This document shows positions 8,608 to 16,902 of a stretch of 32,477 nt of DNA, one piece after another. The stretch spans positions 26,380-58,856 of the forward strand of contig PBAA01000022.1 of NCBI GenBank assembly GCA_002715785.1, given 5' to 3'. Under the pieces are notes generated by a model. That model worked only from the letters and a program-made list of their open reading frames with translations. It did not search any database and had not been told where the DNA came from. The position numbers were made by a program, and so were the translations under genes. Within the stretch, counting starts at the first letter, position 1. Every line of letters starts with the position of its first letter. The DNA is from Gammaproteobacteria bacterium. GTDB taxonomy: Bacteria > Pseudomonadota > Gammaproteobacteria > Pseudomonadales > Azotimanducaceae.

Positions 8608-9815
8608 GACCACTGGAAGGCATTAAAGTTCTCGATTTTACGCATGTCCTCGCCGGGCCATTCGCGACCCGCCTACTCGGAGATATGGGCGCCGACGTCG
8701 TCAAGATCAACTCCATCGCCCGGGCGACTGCGATCAACGCGACGAATAATCCCTATTACACGATGTGGAATCGAAACAAACGGGCCCTCGCACTCGATAT
8801 GTCTCGTGATGAAGCGAAACGCATTGGTAAAGATCTTTGCGCTAGGGCCGACGTGGTGATCGATAATTTTTCGGTCGGAGTGTTGGATCGTTGGGGGGTT
8901 GGTTACGATTTGGTTTCTGCAGTTAATCCCGAGGTGATCTATGTGCAGATGTCGGGCATGGGACAAGGCGGACCTTGGTCTGATTTCGTTACCTACGCCC
9001 CGACCATTCATGCTTTGAGTGGCTTGACTCACCTGACGGGCGTCGAGGGAAGGCAAGACATCGGTATCGGGTTCTCCTACAACGATCACGCGGCGGGGTT
9101 GCACGGAGCCGTCGCCATGTTGGCCGCGATTCAAGCGCGCCGCTTAACCGGAAAAGGGCAGCGCGTAGATCTTTCACAGTTTGAAGTTGGCGTAAATTTG
9201 CTCGGACCAGCATTGCTTGATCTGTTCAGCAACGGCAGAGCTGCACGTCCCGCTGGGAATCGTCTTCCCTACGACGAGGTAGCTCCTCACAACTGTTATC
9301 CATGTGCGGGCGCGACGTCTGACGACATTGCTGATGAGCGTTGGGTTGCGATTGCGTGTATGTCCGATGATCAGTGGCAAGAATTGTGTCGAGTGATGGG
9401 TGAACCAGAGTGGTCGAGCGCTCCGGTATACGATACGGCAGCGGGACGCGTAGCGGCTATCGACGAACTCGATCGACAGATAGGACGATGGACGGCGCAA
9501 CTGGATGCCGTCGAGGTGATGGTGCGGTGCCAAGCCGCTGGGATCCCCGCGGGCGTCGTACAGAATTCCATTGATCTAGCTGAAAACGATCCGCAAATCG
9601 CGGCCTCGGACTTTTTGATGACATTTGATGAGCCCAATCCCGTGATCGGGACGACGTACGGAGACCGGCTGCCACTTACGTTTAGCTTGACGCCTTGTGA
9701 CACCTACACAAGGGTTCGAGATGTCGGCGAAGATAACGTGTCGGTGCTCTCGGATTGGCTTGGCATGGATAACGAAGACGTTGTTAAGGGCGAGAACGCT
9801 GGTTACTTTGTGTGA
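8604..9815 (+). CDS. CaiB/BaiF (class III) CoA-transferase, second subunit
   Basis: This 403-residue protein has a canonical class III CoA-transferase N-terminus: IKVLDFTHVLAGPFATRLLGDMGADVVKIN. NKRALALDM and VYVQMSGMGQGGPW follow, then SYNDHAAGLHGA, whose Asp aligns with the catalytic Asp of formyl-CoA transferase. GKGQRVDLSQFE comes next, and the C-terminal half contains AAGIPAGVVQNSIDLAEN. It should form the interlocked dimer of the family and transfer CoA between acids. The chosen ATG at 8604 overlaps the stop of the preceding transferase by four bases. Heteromeric relatives include the benzylsuccinate and succinyl-CoA:malate CoA-transferases. The acid used here is unknown. Confidence 0.92.
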   Translation: MRPLEGIKVLDFTHVLAGPFATRLLGDMGADVVKINSIARATAINATNNPYYTMWNRNKRALALDMSRDEAKRIGKDLCARADVVIDNFSVGVLDRWGVGYDLVSAVNPEVIYVQMSGMGQGGPWSDFVTYAPTIHALSGLTHLTGVEGRQDIGIGFSYNDHAAGLHGAVAMLAAIQARRLTGKGQRVDLSQFEVGVNLLGPALLDLFSNGRAARPAGNRLPYDEVAPHNCYPCAGATSDDIADERWVAIACMSDDQWQELCRVMGEPEWSSAPVYDTAAGRVAAIDELDRQIGRWTAQLDAVEVMVRCQAAGIPAGVVQNSIDLAENDPQIAASDFLMTFDEPNPVIGTTYGDRLPLTFSLTPCDTYTRVRDVGEDNVSVLSDWLGMDNEDVVKGENAGYFV

Positions 9816-9863
9816 CCTGCCGACCAAAGGTTTTGAGTTGATCCGACTCGTTTCAAATTTGCC

Positions 9864-10508
9864 TTGATCGCACTCATCAACCAAGGAGAGTACGTCTTAT
9901 TTGCATGTCTACTGGCTGCCCTCGTCGCATCGTTAACTTTTCATGAATTTGGGCACGCGTGGGTGGCTAAAGCGTTTGGCGACGACACTGCCGAACGGGC
10001 GGGCCGGCTTTCGCTGAATCCGATGGTCCACTTAGATCTGATGGGCCTTGCAATGGTCATTTTCTTAGGTTTTGGGTACGCCAAACCGGTACCCACGAAC
10101 CCCTACAAGTTCAGTCGGCCAAGCGCTGATTTGTGGATATCCGCGGCGGGACCGATGATGAATTTGGTGCTTGCCGTTGTCACGTGGAATGTTTTTCTTG
10201 CGCTTTGGACAGCCGGTGTGGAATTCGTTCATACACCGGCTGTAGTGTTGTTCGTCGAGCTGCTCGTTTTCGTGAATCTGCTACTCATGACGTTTAACCT
10301 CATTCCCATCGCTCCGCTTGACGGACACTACATTCTTCCATACGTACTTCCGCCTTCAACGCGTTCGCGGATTACCTATCTGAATCAGCGTTTTGGTCCG
10401 CTGCTACTGCTTTCTCTTATCGGCCTCAGCATCATAGGCATTCCAATTTTGGATCGACTATTGTCGTTCGCGCATTCGATGGTTCCATGGATCACCTTCG
10501 TGGGATAG
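9864..10508 (+). CDS. M50-family site-2-protease-like membrane metalloprotease
   Basis: This 214-residue integral membrane protein has the zinc motif HEFGH at residues 27-31 in the first hydrophobic segment. The third ligand is in NLIPIAPLDG (Asp153). Between them lies AAGPMMNLVLAV, the conserved M50 loop and helix. Five or six transmembrane segments are apparent. M50 peptidases of this compact type cleave substrates within the membrane; no PDZ or CBS domain is present. An upstream in-frame stop at 9834-9836 leaves TTG at 9864 as the only early start, and it has no obvious Shine-Dalgarno sequence. The gene follows the CoA-transferase by 48 nt. The substrate is unknown. Confidence 0.88.
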   Translation: MIALINQGEYVLFACLLAALVASLTFHEFGHAWVAKAFGDDTAERAGRLSLNPMVHLDLMGLAMVIFLGFGYAKPVPTNPYKFSRPSADLWISAAGPMMNLVLAVVTWNVFLALWTAGVEFVHTPAVVLFVELLVFVNLLLMTFNLIPIAPLDGHYILPYVLPPSTRSRITYLNQRFGPLLLLSLIGLSIIGIPILDRLLSFAHSMVPWITFVG

Positions 10509-10533
10509 GTCACCCCGATAAATCTCAGCGTCG

Positions 10534-10962
10534 TTACTTACGTTTTGCCTCGACGACTTCAATGCTGACACCGTCGGGAGCGCCGACATAGCAAATTAAA
10601 GCACCTGGAGAAAATTCCCAGGGTTCAACGGTGAGGGTAGCGCCGCGTAGCTTGATTTCATCGCAAAAGGACCGGAGGTCCCCGTGGTAGGAAAACCCGA
10701 AATGGTCTGTTCCCCAGACGTCATGGCTGGAGAACCCATCAAAGTGCTTCATTGGGGTTGGGAGGATGGGCACTTCACCGGGTCGCCGACCACGGATCAG
10801 CAGAGTCATGCCCGCCAGTTGGACGTTGATTTGCGGCGCTTCCCGTAATTCATATTCGGCCACGACCTCGGCATCGAAGACGTTGACATACCACGTAGCG
10901 GCTTCGCGGGGATTCTCGCTAACAAGATGGATATGATCGAAGGAAAGTTCACGTGAAGGCAT
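10534..10962 (-). CDS. VOC (glyoxalase/bleomycin-resistance/dioxygenase) family protein
   Basis: This 142-residue vicinal-oxygen-chelate protein has two beta-alpha-beta-beta-beta modules. FDHIHLVSENPREAATWYVNVF opens the first, and DHFGFSYHGDLRSFCDEIKLRG opens the second. Candidate metal ligands are His10 or His12, the His in TDHFGF, and the Glu in VSIEVVEAKRK, which would suit an isomerase, lyase or dioxygenase. GAGGAG precedes the ATG at 10962. The start is only 11 nt after the stop of the SGNH hydrolase gene, so the two are probably co-transcribed. The specific reaction cannot be assigned. Confidence 0.88.
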   Translation of the reverse strand: MPSRELSFDHIHLVSENPREAATWYVNVFDAEVVAEYELREAPQINVQLAGMTLLIRGRRPGEVPILPTPMKHFDGFSSHDVWGTDHFGFSYHGDLRSFCDEIKLRGATLTVEPWEFSPGALICYVGAPDGVSIEVVEAKRK

Positions 10963-10973
10963 GACGCTCCTCT

Positions 10974-12164
10974 TTATCTAGGGGTTGGGGATGCATGGGA
11001 CATTAGTTTTAGGGCTGCAAATCGATGACCCATGCGGATATACCCGTCGGGGTTGGGGTGCAGATCGTCTGGTAGATCGTCGCGGTCGGCTTGGCCAAAT
11101 AGATCAAGTCCGCTGAGGTAATCGAGGTTGTCATCGTTTCGTCGATCGACCGTTTGTTCGATGAGTTGGCGGACGCGGGAGAGGGACATGCAACCATTAC
11201 GCAGTTCAGAATGTCCCGTGAACGTGACAAATTTTCCTTCCGCGTTCGGTAGCGTAGGGCCGGGATGATGTTCGGCGCTAGGGCAGAAAATTGGTGATAT
11301 CAGGACGATGGGCGTATTCGGTTTCCGCTCTCGAATCGTATCCAGGAATCCATGTAGGGCCGGCACAAAAACGCGTTCTCTCATTGAATCTATATTGACG
11401 ATGTTGATCCCGACCTTGATGCTAATAACATCGGCATCAGCATCTCCGATGGTACGTGCGACAAATTGATCTAGATGGCACTGTCCGCCAAACCCGAGGT
11501 TGATTAGGGCAAGCCTAGCTTCGCGCGCAGCGACAGCTGGCCAGATAAAAGCTGGTTGTTCCGCTTCCATACAATGGCTGATCGAACTGCCGTAGTGGAT
11601 CCAGCGTTTGCGTTCATCGTCCGTCGGTGACTGGATGCGTTTGCCATCGTCCACGACGAGCTCACGCAACTCCACAAAAGCGTTATGGGGCAGCCAGATT
11701 TCACAGATTTTGTCGCGTAAGGGTAGATCCTTGAACCAAACCGTATCAGATTCACCGCGCACGAGTCGGTACCCGCTCGGTTCGTCGGGATCAGTGACGA
11801 TGGTGTTGCCAGCAAGTGAGCTCACTGACCAAAGTTCACCTTCGCATTCGAGATTTAGGTTGATGGCGCGGCGTCGTTCTGGCGACGGCGCGATGGCCGA
11901 AGCTAGAAAATGGACGCCGACGCGCTCTGCATTCGTGTTGAACCGGAGCCGCACGCCCGAAGGCATCCGCACCATGGGGTCCATCCCCTCTGGTACTTGG
12001 GTGCGTGTCCAAGCGGGCAGGCGTCTTGGTGCGATGCCGTCGCGTCGGTGATCAAAGTCGAGCGCTCCGACAACTTCCACGATGTCGCCGATACCGTCCT
12101 TGAAATCAATGGTATTCAACGGCTTTTTTAACCCGACTGTGCTAGTACGACTGACAGGGTGCAA
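10974..12164 (-). CDS. SGNH/GDSL-family hydrolase with N-terminal beta-rich domain
   Basis: The C-terminal half is an SGNH hydrolase. Block I is YGSSISH (Ser194 as nucleophile), block II INLGFGGQCH (Gly226), block III KVGINI (Asn254), and block V DDLHPNPDG (Asp366 and His369). About 180 residues precede it and appear beta-rich, as in two-domain carbohydrate esterases and acylhydrolases. No signal peptide is apparent, so it probably acts in the cytosol. The start is uncertain: the longest frame begins with TTG at 12164 and another TTG lies at 12119, with no good Shine-Dalgarno at either. It sits 11 nt upstream of the VOC gene. The ester substrate is unknown. Confidence 0.8.
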   Translation of the reverse strand: MHPVSRTSTVGLKKPLNTIDFKDGIGDIVEVVGALDFDHRRDGIAPRRLPAWTRTQVPEGMDPMVRMPSGVRLRFNTNAERVGVHFLASAIAPSPERRRAINLNLECEGELWSVSSLAGNTIVTDPDEPSGYRLVRGESDTVWFKDLPLRDKICEIWLPHNAFVELRELVVDDGKRIQSPTDDERKRWIHYGSSISHCMEAEQPAFIWPAVAAREARLALINLGFGGQCHLDQFVARTIGDADADVISIKVGINIVNIDSMRERVFVPALHGFLDTIRERKPNTPIVLISPIFCPSAEHHPGPTLPNAEGKFVTFTGHSELRNGCMSLSRVRQLIEQTVDRRNDDNLDYLSGLDLFGQADRDDLPDDLHPNPDGYIRMGHRFAALKLMSHASPTPR

Positions 12165-12201
12165 TACATCAACGCCGAATTTTTCACGACTCCCCCTTGA
12201 G

Positions 12202-12229
12202 CCAACTAGCGGTTAAACCCGATCGTTGG
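12202..12229 (-). terminator. Hairpin downstream of the DegQ-like gene
   Basis: On the minus strand CCAAC and CGG pair with CCG and GTTGG around a 6-nt loop, with a symmetrical 3-nt internal loop. The structure starts eight nt after the protease stop codon. No U-tract follows, so intrinsic termination is doubtful; it may only protect the 3' end. Confidence 0.25.
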
Positions 12230-12236
12230 TGTTTGC

Positions 12237-13628
12237 CTACTGGATCGCGATGACGATAGTACTTGAACCACGTCGAATCTTTAGAACGACCGTTGAGCTT
12301 ACGTTTTCCAATACGCTAGCTAGGTCATCCACGCTACGTACATTTCGGTTGTTTACCGCCTGAACGATATCGTTTTGACGTAATCCACTACGAGCAGCGG
12401 GACTACCGGATTCGACCGTGGTTACCAGTACGCCATCAATTTGTCCTTGTTGTGGGTGCTCTGGCGGGATATTGGTGAATTCCGCCCCCTTTAGTTTTTC
12501 GATTTTTGTGCCTCCCGCCAACGTGGTGGCACCCGGCTCGCCAACTTTCGCATTGATGGACTTGTTCTTGCCATCACGGATGATCTTCAAGTCAACATCG
12601 TCGCCGACGCGTTTCATCCCGATGCGATTGCGTAGATCCGCTGCCGTATCGATGGGCGTACCATCAACGGCGATGACAACGTCTCCGGCTTGGAGGCCCG
12701 CGGCTTCCGCGGCGGACTCTTCAACAACCTGGTTGATGAGTGCTCCATTTTCCACGTCGAGATCGAGCGCCTCGGCCAATGCAGGAGTGACCGTGGTGAT
12801 CATGACCCCGAGAACGCCGCGTTTCACCCCGCCGAATTCGACAAGCTGACTGACAATTCCCTTTGCGATTTTTGCCGGGATTGCGAAGCCGATGCCAACG
12901 TTTCCGCCACTCGGCGCAATGATGGCAGTATTGATCCCAATTAAATTGCCATCAAAATCAATGAGCGCACCGCCTGAATTACCCGGGTTGATTGATGCAT
13001 CAGTCTGGATGAAATCTTCATAATCGATATTGAGACCGCTGCGTCCGAGCGCACTTACGATTCCGGAGGTAACCGTTTGTCCCAAGCCAAACGGATTGCC
13101 AATGGCTACGACAAAATCCCCAACTTCCACGGAATCGGAATCACCCAGCTTCAATTCGTTCAGGTTATCCGCGTCAACCTGTAATAACGCCACGTCGGTG
13201 CCTTCATCGCTTCCGATCAGTTCTGCTGTGAATTCGCGACCGTCCGAGAGAGTTACCGTGATTTCGTCGGCATTATTAATGACGTGGTGATTGGTTAGCA
13301 CGTAGCCTTCATCGGCGTTAATGATCACGCCCGATCCGACACTTTGTCGCGGACGCGACGGAGCCTGTTCAGGCACATTAAAGAAACGACGGAAGAAAGG
13401 ATCGTTGTACAGTGGATTGTTACGACGGCTCGTCGCTCCCTTCACGCCCACATTGACGACGGCGGGCGTGACTTTCTTGAGTAGCGGAGATAATGTCGGT
13501 CGTCCGCCACTGGTAGGTAGTTCGGCCGGCCACTGCGCGATAACGACCGTTGATGTCATTGCCAGTAATATCACCGACCACGCGCGTATGGCCGTAAGGC
13601 TAATACGTTGACTGGTTTGTGTGGACAT
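12237..13628 (-). CDS. degQ: DegQ/MucD-like periplasmic serine protease (HtrA family, two PDZ domains)
   Basis: This 463-residue HtrA protease starts at the ATG at 13628, six bases after GGGAG. A signal peptide covers about residues 1-31, with likely cleavage near VVIA/QWPAELP. The trypsin-like domain has the complete triad: His115 in LTNHHVI, Asp145 in GTDVALL and Ser218 in NPGNSGGAL. PDZ1 begins around residue 280 (RGVLGV...) and PDZ2 around 385. It degrades or refolds damaged envelope proteins and in some proteobacteria tunes sigma-E-type signalling. No rseA/mucA or rpoE neighbour is present, so it stands apart from the mucD context. The longer open frame to 13691 lacks a ribosome-binding site. 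Confidence 0.95.
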   Translation of the reverse strand: MSTQTSQRISLTAIRAWSVILLAMTSTVVIAQWPAELPTSGGRPTLSPLLKKVTPAVVNVGVKGATSRRNNPLYNDPFFRRFFNVPEQAPSRPRQSVGSGVIINADEGYVLTNHHVINNADEITVTLSDGREFTAELIGSDEGTDVALLQVDADNLNELKLGDSDSVEVGDFVVAIGNPFGLGQTVTSGIVSALGRSGLNIDYEDFIQTDASINPGNSGGALIDFDGNLIGINTAIIAPSGGNVGIGFAIPAKIAKGIVSQLVEFGGVKRGVLGVMITTVTPALAEALDLDVENGALINQVVEESAAEAAGLQAGDVVIAVDGTPIDTAADLRNRIGMKRVGDDVDLKIIRDGKNKSINAKVGEPGATTLAGGTKIEKLKGAEFTNIPPEHPQQGQIDGVLVTTVESGSPAARSGLRQNDIVQAVNNRNVRSVDDLASVLENVSSTVVLKIRRGSSTIVIAIQ

Positions 13629-13830
13629 CGATGTCTCCCTATCCAATTCGTTAAGACGGTTTGAGTTCTTTCGAGTAGAAATTAACTCCATTACCTAATG
13701 CGACCACGTTTGATGCGGAAGGTTCATTGTTCTTGCAGCGTTTTGACGAGCTGAAAGTGTCAGAACTTCTCAAACTCGGGACTTTGGGTCAATTTGGGTA
13801 CGGCTCGCGATACCGTCGAATTCAATTGTA

Positions 13831-15159
13831 TTAACGCGGGTAGCCTCCCATTTGACCAAATCGTGCTGATACCACGTCTTCTAGTTTTGACGTAGAGGAT
13901 GCGACGGCGTCCCCAGATCGGACAAAATATGCATCAGGGCGATCAGCACCCAGAGGCTCCGAACCTGAAGCCACGGAGGCCGCAGCATCGAACATAGTTT
14001 GTCTAAAACGAACGACGCCTAGATCGGTCTGAACCAACATTTCATCTGTACGATCAACGATTAATCCCTGGCTATCGGCTATTGCAGCATCTTGCTCTGA
14101 GATACCGCGGATACCCGTATAACTCTCGTTTCTCTGTGCATCTCGGTCGATGAGGTAGTCGTTTTCGCGTTGGCGTAACGGAACATAGCGGTCATCCACC
14201 TCTGCGAAAATTCCGGAACCTGAGGCCAACTGACGGCATTCATCTTCTCTGAGTGGCCGATCTGGATTCCAGCAGTAGCAGAAGATCCAACATGAGGTAT
14301 CGTCGATCGGAACCCAGGTGTTGCCCAGATTATTGTCTTCGGGAAAATTGCCCGGTGCGAGCGAATGGTTGGGCATGAGGAATTGCGTCATACGGTAATA
14401 AACGTCGTCGTTGTCGGCTGTTCTTGCGGCGCACAAGAGCGCGCCTGCAGCGTGATCGAGAACTGTAAATCGCGGTTCTCCATCTTCGATCAACCAACGA
14501 AATCGAGCGCGGTGCGTGGGTTCGTTCTGGCCTGCAATTTCTTCTCGGGACTTGCCGACCTGGTGAAGGCCCACTTTCTTGCCGTCGTTTATCCCGGCGT
14601 GCAAATAGGAAAAGTGTGCGGTATCCAAACCACCTTCGCACGCCTGCGCCCAATTGCATTGCTGAAACTTCTTGGACACGAAACGATGACTGGGTGGGAC
14701 TTTGGCGAACTCAAACTCTGGTAGCTCTGGTGCTTCGCCGTCTCCAAGGAATGCCCATATCACATCACCCCACTCGCGTACTTGCAGTGCGCGAATGCCA
14801 GCGTCGGGTTTTAATCGGGAGGCAATCTCGGGGCTAGCATTGGGAATGTCGACGCAGTGGCCATGAACATCAAACTTCCAACCGTGGTAAACGCATCGTA
14901 GCCCGCACTCTTCGTTTCGGCCAAAAAAGAGGTTAGCGCCGCGATGTGGACAGCGGGCATCGACGATTCCAATTTCCCCATCTGAATCACGGAAAGCAAT
15001 AAAGTCCTCGCCTAGTAATTTGAGTCGAAGTGGACCGGAGTTAGGTTCGGGCAACTCCCTCGCAAGTAAAGCTGGTGTCCAGTAACGCCTGAAGACTGCG
15101 CCCATTGGCGATTCGCTACCTGTCTGCGTCAATGTCTCATTCTCGGCCGCGGTCAACAT
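13831..15159 (-). CDS. Rieske 2Fe-2S ring-hydroxylating oxygenase, alpha subunit (phthalate/phenoxybenzoate type)
   Basis: This 442-residue oxygenase component has its Rieske cluster at Cys70-Pro-His72 and Cys89-x2-His92 (CPHRG ... CVYHGW). The mononuclear iron site has Asp179, His182 and His187 in EGGLDTAHFSYLH. This architecture is that of single-component-type alpha subunits such as phthalate 4,5-dioxygenase or phenoxybenzoate dioxygenase, which hydroxylate or demethylate aromatic substrates. No beta subunit, ferredoxin or reductase gene is in the window, so electrons must come from elsewhere. It is last in a same-strand series after the FAD monooxygenase and the thiamine-binding protein, 133 nt behind the latter. 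GGAAA precedes the ATG. Confidence 0.93.
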   Translation of the reverse strand: MLTAAENETLTQTGSESPMGAVFRRYWTPALLARELPEPNSGPLRLKLLGEDFIAFRDSDGEIGIVDARCPHRGANLFFGRNEECGLRCVYHGWKFDVHGHCVDIPNASPEIASRLKPDAGIRALQVREWGDVIWAFLGDGEAPELPEFEFAKVPPSHRFVSKKFQQCNWAQACEGGLDTAHFSYLHAGINDGKKVGLHQVGKSREEIAGQNEPTHRARFRWLIEDGEPRFTVLDHAAGALLCAARTADNDDVYYRMTQFLMPNHSLAPGNFPEDNNLGNTWVPIDDTSCWIFCYCWNPDRPLREDECRQLASGSGIFAEVDDRYVPLRQRENDYLIDRDAQRNESYTGIRGISEQDAAIADSQGLIVDRTDEMLVQTDLGVVRFRQTMFDAAASVASGSEPLGADRPDAYFVRSGDAVASSTSKLEDVVSARFGQMGGYPR

Positions 15160-15292
15160 ATCGTTTCCATTCGTACCAAAAGTTCGTGTTACAGATCGTG
15201 CGTCGAGACGAGGTCAATTTCAACGTTAGTTAGAAGCGATCGTTGAATGCATTTTGCCGGGTCTAAAAGACCAGTTCGCAATGGCAGAGGGC

Positions 15293-15592
15293 TCATTGGA
15301 GTTTCTGCTGAACGCTGACGATTTTTTCCTCGATTGTTTGGAGGCGATCCGTTCGGGTACCAACTTTAATGGTCGTGGTTATTCGGGGCGCACCGAGGTC
15401 ATGGACTCGCTCATGGCACTGTCGAACCGCGGTAAAAACGTCGTCCCAATCTCCTGCGACATTCGTGCCATAGGCATGTAAGTTCGTTTCTAACCCCGCG
15501 TCATTAAGGATTTTTTCGCATTCTGCAATGTACTTTGAGACCGAGATTCCCACGCCCAATGGGACGGCGCATAGATCAATCATTAGGTGCAT
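15293..15592 (-). CDS. MTH1187/YkoF-type thiamine-binding family protein
   Basis: This 99-residue single-domain protein has a ferredoxin-like fold of the MTH1187/UPF0045 family. It begins MIDLCAVPLGVGISVSKYIAECEKIL and continues GLETNLHAYGTNVAGDWDDVFTAV, with a closing ITTTIKVGTRTD strand. Members bind thiamine or related compounds, but few have a proven role. The ATG at 15592 lies three nt after the stop of the FAD monooxygenase, and its Shine-Dalgarno AAGGAC is part of that gene's last codons, so translation is tightly coupled. ATG at 15583 is an alternative. The Rieske gene follows on the same strand. This company is unusual for the family. Confidence 0.85.
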   Translation of the reverse strand: MHLMIDLCAVPLGVGISVSKYIAECEKILNDAGLETNLHAYGTNVAGDWDDVFTAVRQCHERVHDLGAPRITTTIKVGTRTDRLQTIEEKIVSVQQKLQ

Positions 15593-15595
15593 GAA

Positions 15596-16789
15596 TTAGT
15601 CCTTGAAGTGTCGGTTGATCGAAGCGAAAACATCGTAATCGTGGACGTTTCGTAAGATGCGTTCGCCCATGTGCTGTGCCGCCCAATTTCTAGCCCACGC
15701 TGACGTTCCTGTTAGATGAAAAATGCGTCCATTTCGCCGTGAGATCCGTTGAATGCGAATTGTGCGTTTTCGGCGCACGCGTTCGTACGCTTCGAGTCCT
15801 TTCTCAACCGATCCACACTGCTTGAGACACTGAGCTAACGCAGCGCTGTCTTCGATTGCCATTGCGGCTCCCTGGGCTAGGTAGGGGAGGGTCGGGTGGC
15901 AAGCGTCACCAAGCAACGTTACTCGGCCTCGGCTCCATTGTTTCAGTGGGGCGTGGTTAAAGAGTCCCCATCGAAAACAGAATTGAGGATTAATGCGATC
16001 GATCAATTGCGCGACATCGTCGTGCCAGTCACCAAATGCGGCGGCGAGTTCTGTTTGATCGCCTTGCTCGGTCCAAGACTCGTTTGTCCAATGAGGGGCC
16101 TGATCGACGCAGACAATGTTTATGTCTTGGCCGTTGTGGACGGGGTAATGAACGACGTGCTTTTTAGGCCCCCACCATAGAACAGCCCTGGTTGCCAAGG
16201 TCTTTGAGGTGATCGATTTCGACGAAATGATTCCTCGCCAAGCGACGTGGCCTGAAAAGATCGGCTCATCAAGACCAAAAAGACTGCGACGCACGCTTGA
16301 GTGAATGCCGTCGGCTCCGACGACTAGACTCGCATTTTGGTGGGTATCGGGACCGGAAATCCATGCATGGGTTTCGGTAACTCCAACGTTGTCGATGCGC
16401 TTACCCCGATGGACGGGGATCGACGCGTCGACGACCGCTCGGGTCAAACATGCGAGCAGGTCCCCGCGGTGAACGTGGTAATAGGGGAATGATGATTGAT
16501 CGGCTTCGACACCGTTCGCTAGTTGTAGGTTGGTGATTCGTCTCCCAGTTCGCCAGTGTTGGATGTCGATTAGGCTCGGCTTGGATGAGATTGACGCTAA
16601 TGAGCTAGCGAGCCCGACTTGATGCAACACGCGGGTGGCGTTGGGACTTAGCTGGATCCCTGCTCCGTCGCTAGTTGGACGAACTGTTTGCTCGTAGACC
16701 TGGACAATAAAGCCGAGTTGGTGGAGGTGGAGAGCCGCGGTTAGCCCGCCAATGCCAGCGCCGACGATGAGGACCTGCCCGCTATCCAT
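15596..16789 (-). CDS. FAD-dependent aromatic-type monooxygenase (salicylate/3-hydroxybenzoate hydroxylase family)
   Basis: This 397-residue group A flavoprotein monooxygenase shows the three family motifs. The dinucleotide fold is VLIVGAGIGGLTAA (7-19), the DG motif is GADGIHSSVRRS (158-169), and the GD motif is TLLGDACHPTLPYLAQGAA (291-309). GIQLSPNATRVLHQVGL is typical of the salicylate hydroxylase and 6-hydroxynicotinate monooxygenase branch. It would use NAD(P)H and O2 to hydroxylate an aromatic or heteroaromatic ring. It leads a coupled pair with the thiamine-binding protein (3 nt apart) and lies 113 nt downstream of the peroxiredoxin. No strong Shine-Dalgarno is seen before the ATG at 16789. 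The ring substrate is unknown. Confidence 0.92.
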   Translation of the reverse strand: MDSGQVLIVGAGIGGLTAALHLHQLGFIVQVYEQTVRPTSDGAGIQLSPNATRVLHQVGLASSLASISSKPSLIDIQHWRTGRRITNLQLANGVEADQSSFPYYHVHRGDLLACLTRAVVDASIPVHRGKRIDNVGVTETHAWISGPDTHQNASLVVGADGIHSSVRRSLFGLDEPIFSGHVAWRGIISSKSITSKTLATRAVLWWGPKKHVVHYPVHNGQDINIVCVDQAPHWTNESWTEQGDQTELAAAFGDWHDDVAQLIDRINPQFCFRWGLFNHAPLKQWSRGRVTLLGDACHPTLPYLAQGAAMAIEDSAALAQCLKQCGSVEKGLEAYERVRRKRTIRIQRISRRNGRIFHLTGTSAWARNWAAQHMGERILRNVHDYDVFASINRHFKD

Positions 16790-16902
16790 AGCTGCGATAA
16801 TGACTATAGATTTGTCGGCACCTCACTGACCGCCTCGATTTAAAGAGACCTCGCTGGGACGATGGGAAACAGATCCGAGGACCGATCCGCCCAAAGACGG
16901 GG

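Noticed and set aside
8221..8613. 130-residue minus-strand ORF
   Set aside because: Antisense shadow of the first CoA-transferase; no recognisable domain.
11608..12051. 147-residue plus-strand ORF
   Set aside because: Antisense to the SGNH hydrolase; Ser/Arg-rich shadow composition.
12418..12849. 143-residue plus-strand ORF
   Set aside because: Antisense to the protease gene, whose catalytic triad and PDZ domains are intact.
13629..13830. Possible sigma-E-like promoter before the DegQ-like gene
   Set aside because: GAACCTT is present on the minus strand but the spacing and -10 element do not match the consensus.
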